Both the position numbers and the translations under genes were made by a program. From Lachnospiraceae bacterium (GTDB lineage Bacteria; Bacillota; Clostridia; Lachnospirales; Lachnospiraceae), in NCBI GenBank assembly GCA_017440575.1, contig JAFSGY010000047.1, forward strand, positions 1-60,101: a stretch of 60,101 bases of DNA, read 5' to 3'. Positions 53,411 through 60,101 of this stretch are shown here, piece after piece. The notes beneath the pieces were generated by a model, which had not been told where the DNA came from, ran no database searches, and saw nothing but the letters and a program-made list of their open reading frames with translations. Numbering within the stretch: position 1 is the stretch's first letter; the number at the start of each line of letters is the position of its first letter.

Positions 53411-54439
53411 TTATAGACATTTACAGGATTCTCTGGAGGCCAGGTTACATTGGAAGGTAACATGCTGGTTATTGCGTGTTTTGTTCATAAGTCCGAGTAA
53501 AAGGTCATAGATGCTATCTACCATTTCGGACTTTGGCTGCTTGAAGGAGGAAACGGTTGGAATACAGTATTCCAGCATTTCCAGACCATCAAAGCTTATG
53601 ATTTCGATATCTTTTCCGGGTATTTTGGAAAGGTCATAAATTGCCCGAATGACAGATGGAACCATAATGTCTGCACTGCAACAGACAGCTGTAATTTCCG
53701 GATGTTTTTCTAAATGAGCTTTTATATTCTGATAGCTTTTGGAGTAAGTATAGTCTCCCTCAACAATATGATTTATATTATGCTCTAATCCGGCGTTCAT
53801 TAAGGCACATTTATAACCCTTTAATCTAAGGCCATAGACACTGTTATCTACCATGGATGAGATTAAAATGGAAATGTCTTTATGACCATTCCGAATTAAC
53901 TGCCCCATCTGCATTTCGCTTGCTTCCAGATGATTGCATTGAACACTGGAATAATTAGTTTCATAATAAGCAATAGGCAAAACCGTATTTACAAAAATGG
54001 TAGGGCATGGAAGTTTCTGAAACATCTCTTTTGGAATACTTTCAAAGTTTCCTCCCAGATATACAAGACCCGATAAGCTGTGTTCGTTTGCATATTCTAA
54101 AAGCTCTTCAAATTTCTCTTTTTTATCCTGTGAATAATAATTATCATGAAAAGATAACATAGTATAGCCGGCATTGTGAAAACGAATAGAAGCAATATCT
54201 TCGATTTCAACATGGGTATTGTTATATACACCTTCAATAATCAATCCTATATTTAATTTTTTGTTGGTGGAATAAGACGGAGTATTTCTGCCGCTTGCTG
54301 TCGGGGAGTATTGATATTCCTCAATAACAGCCAATACCTTTTGACGGGTTGCTTCGCTAATATCAGAATAATTATTGAGTACCTTAGATACGGTTCCCGG
54401 TGTCACATTTGCGATTCTTGCAATATCTCTAATGTTCAT
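53411..54439 (-). CDS. LacI-family transcriptional regulator
   Basis: A 342-residue repressor. The LacI helix-turn-helix MNIRDIARIANVTPGTVSKV and the hinge are followed by a periplasmic-binding-protein-like domain. C-terminal CNLASRESCKCL is usual. It is downstream of the PHP gene and divergent from the sugar transporter, which carries CGAAAC/GTTTCG operators typical of LacI proteins. Likely a maltose or other sugar sensor. Confidence 0.93.
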   Translation of the reverse strand: MNIRDIARIANVTPGTVSKVLNNYSDISEATRQKVLAVIEEYQYSPTASGRNTPSYSTNKKLNIGLIIEGVYNNTHVEIEDIASIRFHNAGYTMLSFHDNYYSQDKKEKFEELLEYANEHSLSGLVYLGGNFESIPKEMFQKLPCPTIFVNTVLPIAYYETNYSSVQCNHLEASEMQMGQLIRNGHKDISILISSMVDNSVYGLRLKGYKCALMNAGLEHNINHIVEGDYTYSKSYQNIKAHLEKHPEITAVCCSADIMVPSVIRAIYDLSKIPGKDIEIISFDGLEMLEYCIPTVSSFKQPKSEMVDSIYDLLLGLMNKTRNNQHVTFQCNLASRESCKCL

Positions 54440-54459
54440 GGATTCTCCTTTTAAACATA

Positions 54460-55293
54460 CTACTTCTTTTTATTATAACGGTTATCTTCAATGGTTTCAA
54501 TCAAAGCAACAGGGATATTTGATAAATAGTCATGCGCCCTTACCATAGCATAGTCCCAGATTTGTTCGGGAGCGTGATTATCAGAACCAATAATGACAGG
54601 AATGTCACTTCCTATTATTTTTTTCCAGAAGTTCTCCAAAGGATACATATATCGGTTACCATCCGGGTAATTCTGAATACCGCGTCGATAACCGTTAGCA
54701 TTATATTCCACAACAACATGATATTTTGTAGCACCTTCCAAAATTAAGTCACTTGCAATATCGCAGTTCTTATCCCAAGAAAAAGCATTCACACCGAATA
54801 AATCAGGGTGAGCAATGATGTCAAAGTACCCAGTGCTCATAGCTGCTACACATGCTTTGGCATAGGTAATATAAGCCTCTGTATCAGCTACATTATAGAG
54901 ATTGAAAAGAGTTCCATCTTTATCGGTAAAAAAGTGTTCGCCTAGGATAAGATAATCACATTTTTGGTCTAGTAATAAATATTCATAAAAGTTTCGATGA
55001 TTGGAGTAATTTGGTTTGGTGTAATAAGGAAGATATTCTATCTCCAATCCTTTTTTTATCTGCATAAGTCCTTGGTATTGCTGTTTTAGACAGTCAACTT
55101 GTTCAAAATAAAGAGGAAGCTCCTGATATTCCATGCGATAGCCCAAGTCATGGTCTTTAAATGGTGCATGGTCAGAAAAGCCGAGGATACTCAGTCCGGC
55201 ATCGTAAGCAGCTTTTGCATATTCTGATATATCATTACCCAATGCGTGTCGGCAAAGAGGTGTATGTGTGTGGTAATTTGTTTTTTGCGTCAT
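54460..55293 (-). CDS. PHP-domain phosphatase (HisK-like)
   Basis: A 277-residue metal-dependent phosphatase. I start at ATG 55293 (MTQKTNYHTHTPLCRHALGN) because AAGGAG lies upstream and the PHP motif then begins the protein. Metal ligands are in NYHTHT, GFSDHAPF, GLEIEYLP, HPDLFG and SDNHAP. The fold is of histidinol-phosphatase, but location by a LacI regulator suggests a sugar-phosphate or nucleotide substrate. It is 20 bp upstream of lacI. Confidence 0.8.
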   Translation of the reverse strand: MTQKTNYHTHTPLCRHALGNDISEYAKAAYDAGLSILGFSDHAPFKDHDLGYRMEYQELPLYFEQVDCLKQQYQGLMQIKKGLEIEYLPYYTKPNYSNHRNFYEYLLLDQKCDYLILGEHFFTDKDGTLFNLYNVADTEAYITYAKACVAAMSTGYFDIIAHPDLFGVNAFSWDKNCDIASDLILEGATKYHVVVEYNANGYRRGIQNYPDGNRYMYPLENFWKKIIGSDIPVIIGSDNHAPEQIWDYAMVRAHDYLSNIPVALIETIEDNRYNKKK

Positions 55294-55330
55294 GTGAATA
55301 AAATCTCCTTGCATATTTTATTATGAATAA

Positions 55331-55498
55331 TACGAAACAGTTTCGTAATAAATTATTGAATAATCAAAATGAATTGTAGCATTGTTATAAATAAAATGCA
55401 ATACAATAATAAATAAATGTGCATTAATGATAAAAAGCTGTTGACATTTTACGAAACAGATGACATAATTGTTTCGTAATCAACCGAAACTGTTTCGG
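55331..55498. promoter_or_regulatory. LacI operators and divergent sugar promoter
   Basis: TACGAAAC-A-GTTTCGTA at 55331-55347 and CCGAAAC-T-GTTTCGG at 55484-55498 are perfect LacI-type palindromes. Between them TTGACA at 55441-55446 and CATAAT at 55464-55469, spaced 17 bp, form the transporter promoter, with spaced half-sites ACGAAAC and GTTTCGT (55451-55477) across it. The layout allows repression in both directions, possibly with looping. Confidence 0.85.
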
Positions 55499-55575
55499 CA
55501 AATTGCAAAATATATTAGGGGCAATAATATGATGTGTTGAAGCAATATATCATGTTGTTGGAAAAGGAGAAGCGT

Positions 55576-56913
55576 ATGAAAAAGAAAATAATTTCCATGT
55601 TACTGGTAACTTCTATGTCATTAGGACTTATGGCATGTGGAAGTAGTGAAGAAGCTGTGCAGACTACAACAAATTCAGAAGCTGCCACAGCAAAAGAGAA
55701 AATAAAACAGGAGGAAGAACCTGCAAAGCAGGAAACAACCGAGCAGACAGCAGAGGTACAAGAGGTTAGAGATGTAAAGTTAACTATTTGGAGTCCTTCA
55801 GAGGATCAGGATCCGGAAAATGGGGAATGGATTGTTACGCTTTGTAATCAGTTTAATGAAGCACATCCCGAATGGAATATTACATATGAATTCGGTGTGC
55901 ATTCAGAGTCAGAGGTTAAGAAAGCACTTCCTCAGGATATTGAAGCAGGTGCGGATGTATTTATCTATGGTTCCACAGGGCTTGAGAATCTCTGTTCCGC
56001 AGGAGCAATTGCAGAAATTGGCGGTTCTTATGCAGAAATGATAAAAAATGACTATTCAGAAACCTTAGTACAGCTATGTACTTATGAAGATGGAGGACTT
56101 TATGGTTTTCCGATGACAACCGATTCTTATTTTATGTACTATGACAAGAGTGTTTTTTCAGAAGAGGATGTGAAGTGCTTAGATACTATGCTTGAAAAGG
56201 GTAATGTAGCAATTGCACTTTCTAATGGTTTCTATCTGGGCGCATTCTTCACAGGCTCTGGTGCGGATTTCTTTGGACCGGATGACCAGTTTGTACGTGC
56301 AGACGGTATTGTATTAAATAAAGACTCTAACTTAGCTATGGTAAATTACTTAGTTGACCTTGCTACAAATACTAACTTTACGAATGCAGAGCCGGCAGAT
56401 GCGGTATCTATGATGCAGGAGGGAAGTGTAAATGCATTATGGTCAGGTACATGGAGTGCAGCCGATGTAAAGACAGTGCTTGGAGATAATATGGGAGTTG
56501 CACCACTTCCGACAGCCATGGTAGATGGTGAAGAGATGGCACTTCGCCCATATGCTTCTGCAAAGGCAATCGGAGTGAAGTCTACCTGTGAAAATCCGGA
56601 CGTAGCTATGGCACTTGCAGCATACCTGTCCAGTGAAGAAGCACAGAGACTTCATTTTGAATTAAGAGGCTATGTACCTTCTTTAAAATCTTTGATGAAT
56701 GATGCACAGATTCAGGCGGATCCAATTGTAGCAGTGGATTCATGGTCTAACGAAAATATCGGTTATCCAAGACCTTACTTTGCAGAGTTTTCTTATTTCT
56801 GGACACCGGCGCAGACCTTTGGTGAGGAGCTTCGTGATGGTGTGATTACAAAGGAAAATGCAAAAGCAAAGTTAGACGAATTGAACGTAGCAGTAAATAC
56901 ATCAGGAACCTGA
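55576..56913 (+). CDS. Sugar ABC transporter substrate-binding lipoprotein
   Basis: A 445-residue MalE-type protein. ATG 55576 follows AAGGAGA. The lipoprotein signal MKKKIISMLLVTSMSLGLMAC ends in a LMAC lipobox. A Glu/Thr-rich linker leads to the binding domain (TIWSPSEDQDPENGEWIV, WSGTWSAADVKTVLG, PLPTAM). It captures a sugar, probably a maltodextrin, for the permeases that follow. It is the first gene of the operon. Confidence 0.9.
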   Translation: MKKKIISMLLVTSMSLGLMACGSSEEAVQTTTNSEAATAKEKIKQEEEPAKQETTEQTAEVQEVRDVKLTIWSPSEDQDPENGEWIVTLCNQFNEAHPEWNITYEFGVHSESEVKKALPQDIEAGADVFIYGSTGLENLCSAGAIAEIGGSYAEMIKNDYSETLVQLCTYEDGGLYGFPMTTDSYFMYYDKSVFSEEDVKCLDTMLEKGNVAIALSNGFYLGAFFTGSGADFFGPDDQFVRADGIVLNKDSNLAMVNYLVDLATNTNFTNAEPADAVSMMQEGSVNALWSGTWSAADVKTVLGDNMGVAPLPTAMVDGEEMALRPYASAKAIGVKSTCENPDVAMALAAYLSSEEAQRLHFELRGYVPSLKSLMNDAQIQADPIVAVDSWSNENIGYPRPYFAEFSYFWTPAQTFGEELRDGVITKENAKAKLDELNVAVNTSGT

Positions 56914-56946
56914 TGGTAGTTACTTGAAAGAGGAAGGGCTGTTGTT

Positions 56947-58275
56947 ATGAAGGGTAAAAGAAAAGGAACACCCTTAGTGTGGTTATCTGCGATAATATGG
57001 GGCTTTGGCTGCATTGCACATAAGCAGATAATAAAAGGAATGTTGTTTTTATTAGGGGAGTTTTTTATTCTGCGTTTTCTTCTTACCTCAGGGGTTAATA
57101 ATCTCAAGCTATTGATTACACTGGGTGAAAGAGAGCAGCAAAAGATATGGAACGAAGCATTATGTGTATATGAATACATTGACGGTGACCGTTCTCTGGT
57201 AATTCTGCTATATGGAATTATTACGATTGCAGTGATAGGCTTTGGCATCATCCTAATGAAAAAATCAGTAAAAAGCGCATACGAGGTGGAGCAGTTAAAG
57301 CAGAACAGTAAAAAAATTCCGGGCTTTAGAGAGGATGTAGCACAGCTTTTTGACAACAATCTGCATCTGACCCTGCTAAGCTTCCCTGTTGCAGGAGTGG
57401 TTATATTTACGATACTTCCGTTGATTTTTATGATGTGTATGGCATTTACCAATTACAGTACCATTGACCAGAAGCTGGTGCTGTTTGACTGGGTCGGACT
57501 TGATAATTTTAAGACCATATTATCATTGGGAAATACCTTAGGACAGACCTTTTGGAGTGTTCTTTCATGGACTCTGGTATGGGCGTTACTTGCTACCTGT
57601 TCCAATTACATTTTAGGAATGCTGTTAGCACTGTTGATTAATTGGAAGGAAGTATATGCGAAGAAATTCTGGAGATTTTGCTTTGTTCTTACGGTTGCAG
57701 TACCGCATTTCGTTACCTTATTGATTGTAAAGCAGATGCTGCAGCCGGAGGGCGCGGTAAATATTTTATTGCGTAACTTGGGAATAATTGAAATGACAGA
57801 GTCCCTTCCGTTTTTTACAGATACTTTATGGGCGCGTGTAACGGTTATTTTAATCAATATATGGGTTGGTGTACCTTATACCTTGTTGCAGATTACAGGA
57901 ATTCTGCAAAATATTCCATCAGAGCTTTATGATGCAGCGAAGGTAGACGGAGCAGGACCATTCAAGACATTTACGAAGATTACACTTCCGTATATGTTGT
58001 TTGTGACAACACCGTATTTGATTACAACCTTTACAGGAAATGTGAATAACTTTAATGTTATTTTCTTAACCTCTGGCGGTGCACCTAGAACCATAGGTGC
58101 TACTGCGGGGGAAACAGATTTACTTGTGACATGGTTATATAAGCTGACAATAGACAATGAATATTATAATACCGGCGCAGTCATTGGTATTGCAACCTTT
58201 ATCTCATTGGCAATTGTATCTCTGATAACCTTCAATCTTAGTAAATCCATGAGAGATGAGGAGGGCTTTCGATAA
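56947..58275 (+). CDS. Sugar ABC transporter permease, MalF type
   Basis: A 442-residue permease. The N-terminal ~130 residues add two or three helices (WLSAIIWGFGCIAHKQIIKG; LVILLYGIITIAVIGFGIIL). The MalF core with six helices ends in the EAA motif YDAAKVDGAGPFKTFTKITLP-like segment, which contacts the ATPase. It overlaps the next gene by one base (TAATG at 58275). No ATPase gene is present; an MsmK-type shared ATPase is expected elsewhere. Confidence 0.92.
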   Translation: MKGKRKGTPLVWLSAIIWGFGCIAHKQIIKGMLFLLGEFFILRFLLTSGVNNLKLLITLGEREQQKIWNEALCVYEYIDGDRSLVILLYGIITIAVIGFGIILMKKSVKSAYEVEQLKQNSKKIPGFREDVAQLFDNNLHLTLLSFPVAGVVIFTILPLIFMMCMAFTNYSTIDQKLVLFDWVGLDNFKTILSLGNTLGQTFWSVLSWTLVWALLATCSNYILGMLLALLINWKEVYAKKFWRFCFVLTVAVPHFVTLLIVKQMLQPEGAVNILLRNLGIIEMTESLPFFTDTLWARVTVILINIWVGVPYTLLQITGILQNIPSELYDAAKVDGAGPFKTFTKITLPYMLFVTTPYLITTFTGNVNNFNVIFLTSGGAPRTIGATAGETDLLVTWLYKLTIDNEYYNTGAVIGIATFISLAIVSLITFNLSKSMRDEEGFR

Positions 58276-59141
58276 TGAAAAATTTTATGAAAAAGCCACT
58301 AAGAAAGAAAGTAGTCATTGTTTTGGCACATTTATTTTTAGCTGTTTTAGCGATATTTTGGCTAATTCCTATTCTATGGGTAGTATTAACCAGCTTTAAG
58401 GGAACACTAGGCTCTTACAGTGCAACATTCTTTCCTACCTCATATTCGTTACAGAATTATAAGCTTTTATTTACGGATTTTAGTGCATTTAACTTTCCGC
58501 AAATGCTGTTGAATACGCTGATTATTGCAGTGGCAAATTGCTTAATTTCCACATTTATCGTTATCAGTGTGGCATATTCTCTGTCAAGAATGCGTTTTAA
58601 GGGCAGGAAAAAGCTGATGAATGCGGCAATGATAGTACATCTGTTTCCGGGCTTTATGTCTATGATAGCGGTTTATTATATTATTAAGCTGTTTGGTTGG
58701 ACAGGAGGCTCTATGCTGCGAGTGGCAATGATTTGCATCTATGCAGGAGGTGCAGGCTGTGGTTATCACATTGCAAAGGGCTTTTTTGATACCATTTCTT
58801 ATTCACTTGATGAAGCTGCAAGAATTGATGGAGCAACAAGATTTCAGGTATTAAGACATATTATTATGCCGCTTAGTAAGCCAATTATTGTATATACGCT
58901 GCTGACATCCTTTGCAGGACCGTTTAAGGATTTTATGCTTGCAAAGGTATTGTGTGGGGCATATAGCGATTACTACACCGTTGCGGTAGGTATGTACAAA
59001 ATGTTAGAGCAGGAATATATCACAAAATGGTACGGAAGCTTTGCTGCTGCGGCAGTTATCATATCCATACCAATCGCCATTCTATTCTTCTGCACACAGA
59101 AATATTATGCGGAAGGAGTATCTGGCGCAGTAAAGGGATAA
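58275..59141 (+). CDS. Sugar ABC transporter permease, MalG type
   Basis: A 288-residue permease with six helices and the EAA loop LDEAARIDGATRFQVLRHII. It pairs with the MalF-type protein. The coupled TAATG start makes equal production likely. The operon ends at a hairpin terminator. Confidence 0.93.
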   Translation: MKNFMKKPLRKKVVIVLAHLFLAVLAIFWLIPILWVVLTSFKGTLGSYSATFFPTSYSLQNYKLLFTDFSAFNFPQMLLNTLIIAVANCLISTFIVISVAYSLSRMRFKGRKKLMNAAMIVHLFPGFMSMIAVYYIIKLFGWTGGSMLRVAMICIYAGGAGCGYHIAKGFFDTISYSLDEAARIDGATRFQVLRHIIMPLSKPIIVYTLLTSFAGPFKDFMLAKVLCGAYSDYYTVAVGMYKMLEQEYITKWYGSFAAAAVIISIPIAILFFCTQKYYAEGVSGAVKG

Positions 59142-59147
59142 GAAAAG

Positions 59148-59188
59148 AGATAGGTATCTTGGTTTATCGGGATATCTATCTCCTTTTA
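59148..59188 (+). terminator. Terminator after the sugar transporter
   Basis: GAGATAGGTATC pairs with GATATCTATCTC, followed by CTTTT. It also lies downstream of the convergent nuclease gene. Confidence 0.7.
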
Positions 59189-59200
59189 TGTGATTTATCG

Positions 59201-60101
59201 TTAGGATTGATTGCTTATATTTTTGATTTCCTCGACAGACATATTATATTCTTCAGAAATCAATTGAAAAATGGTTTCTTCCGGTGTGTTGAGCTTACGC
59301 AGCATGGTAATTGTCTTTCGTATGGCTTCCATGCGTGCTTCATTTGTTCCGTCCTCATGTCCTTCGTTGTATACCGTTTTTAAGTGTAGCTTTTCATTGT
59401 ATTCTGTTAATATCATATGAAATACCTCGCTTTTGCTCTTTTCAAGAATATCTGATAGAACATCTTTTTTTATACAAACATTCATTGCATAATAAACAGC
59501 ATTACTCAAATCATACCCAGAGTCAAGATTTTTGTTAACTTCTGCAACAAAGTAAGAGTAATCATGTAACCGTTTGCAGCTATCTAACAATTTCTGATTA
59601 TGCCCGTAATTGATATTTACCATACGAGCCTGACATTCCAGAACAGGGGAAAGATATTTTTCTGCCATGTTGGGGGTGAAGCAATCTGAGAGTTTTAAGA
59701 TTAATTCATCCGGTTGATTTTCCCGACCATTATAAAAGACAACAAACTGTGGAGCAGGCAAGGAAATACGTTGGTGACCGTACACATCTAAGGAATGTTT
59801 TTTAATATAAGCCTCATACAGCCTTGCAAAATAAATCAGTCCTCGTATCGGCATGTTTGGATTAAAGGTGGATTGATGTTCGTACAGATTCAACGTCGAT
59901 GAGATAATAAAAGATAAGTCATTTTTCATAGAAAGATAGATGACATCTTCTAACGTAGTGATTTCTAAATCATCAGGATTCGTATAAGAAGTCTGATTTA
60001 CTGCATTATATAGGTCCAATAAATCTTTCTTATCGGAAAAGACTCGCTGAAAGAGTTTATCCTTGTATTTCCTACGTGGTTTTAAATGACGCCAGAATCT
60101 G
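59201..60101 (-). CDS. Rpn-family nuclease/transposase-like protein, partial
   Basis: The frame is open to the window edge, so the N-terminus is beyond 60101; the visible part is 300 codons long. KDLLDLYNAVNQTSYTNPDD, EHQSTFNPNMPIRGLIYFAR and LPAPQFVVFYNG are signatures of the PD-(D/E)XK Rpn/PDDEXK-transposase family. The acidic C-terminal region with TPEETIFQLISEEYN is variable in this family. Rpn proteins promote recombination; mobility is not shown here. Confidence 0.85.
   Translation of the reverse strand, partial: RFWRHLKPRRKYKDKLFQRVFSDKKDLLDLYNAVNQTSYTNPDDLEITTLEDVIYLSMKNDLSFIISSTLNLYEHQSTFNPNMPIRGLIYFARLYEAYIKKHSLDVYGHQRISLPAPQFVVFYNGRENQPDELILKLSDCFTPNMAEKYLSPVLECQARMVNINYGHNQKLLDSCKRLHDYSYFVAEVNKNLDSGYDLSNAVYYAMNVCIKKDVLSDILEKSKSEVFHMILTEYNEKLHLKTVYNEGHEDGTNEARMEAIRKTITMLRKLNTPEETIFQLISEEYNMSVEEIKNISNQS

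Noticed and set aside
59201-60101. Insertion sequence at the right edge
   Set aside because: Rpn proteins are often named transposases, but no terminal inverted repeats or target duplications are visible in the window.
1-60101. CRISPR arrays, rRNA genes or prophage structural genes
   Set aside because: No regularly spaced repeats, no rRNA sequence, and no capsid, tail or terminase proteins were found.

Overview
This 60.1-kb window is the replication-origin neighbourhood of a low-GC Clostridia chromosome, most likely a Lachnospiraceae. The evidence is the gyrB-recF-yaaA-dnaN-dnaA / oriC / rpmH-rnpA-yidD-yidC-jag-mnmE-mnmG-rsmG-parA-parB order, a DUF3881 gene after serS, frequent AGGAGG-type ribosome binding sites and A/T-rich coding sequence. 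Genus is not resolved.

1-5087 (minus strand): gyrB (cut by the window edge), recF, an S4-domain protein, a small unknown gene, a MazG-like pyrophosphohydrolase, dnaN and dnaA. 5088-5781: oriC, with a dense cluster of DnaA boxes and an A/T-rich stretch, then the strong rpmH promoter. 5782-23717 (plus strand): ribosomal protein, RNase P protein, membrane-insertion and tRNA-modification genes interspersed with a HAD phosphatase, a GNAT acetyltransferase, an unknown membrane protein and a sensor-less two-component pair. The parAB-DUF4446-HD-GYP group, serS, DUF3881, tRNA-Arg(CCU) and a DnaQ-like exonuclease follow. Two perfect parS sites (16198 and 16745) bracket a roughly 450-nt, GC-richer, heavily self-complementary non-coding element that I could not assign.

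23953-31848: a chemoreceptor, a D,D-carboxypeptidase with an extremely basic tail, trmB, a DUF2264 protein, a small membrane protein, a decayed patch (XRE regulator with a nonsense codon; acyltransferase remnant with an internal deletion) and a small coiled-coil protein.

32016-39895: a 7,854-bp integrated element inserted in the 3' end of tRNA-Pro(CGG), bounded by a 26-bp direct repeat. It encodes a tyrosine integrase, an XRE regulator, a possible ssDNA-binding protein, several unknown proteins, an SH3-type lipoprotein, and a Rep with HUH endonuclease plus superfamily-3 helicase motifs of the CRESS-DNA virus/plasmid type. About 660 bp upstream of rep lies a 9-bp-stem hairpin whose loop carries TAGTATTAC, the nonanucleotide at the rolling-circle origin of circoviruses and nanoviruses. 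This is the most notable system in the window: a bacterial integrative element that appears to replicate like a eukaryotic CRESS-DNA virus.

40099-60101: an EstA-like esterase, a secreted Glu/Val-rich protein, a cation/proton antiporter, a MocR-type regulator, a Fic protein, a CHASE2 adenylate-cyclase-like protein, a TIM-barrel isomerase, a heterodimeric ABC exporter with one degenerate ATPase site, a MraY-like phosphotransferase, and a LacI-regulated sugar locus (PHP phosphatase and LacI regulator divergent from a MalEFG-type transporter, with clear CGAAAC/GTTTCG operators). An Rpn-family nuclease runs off the right edge.
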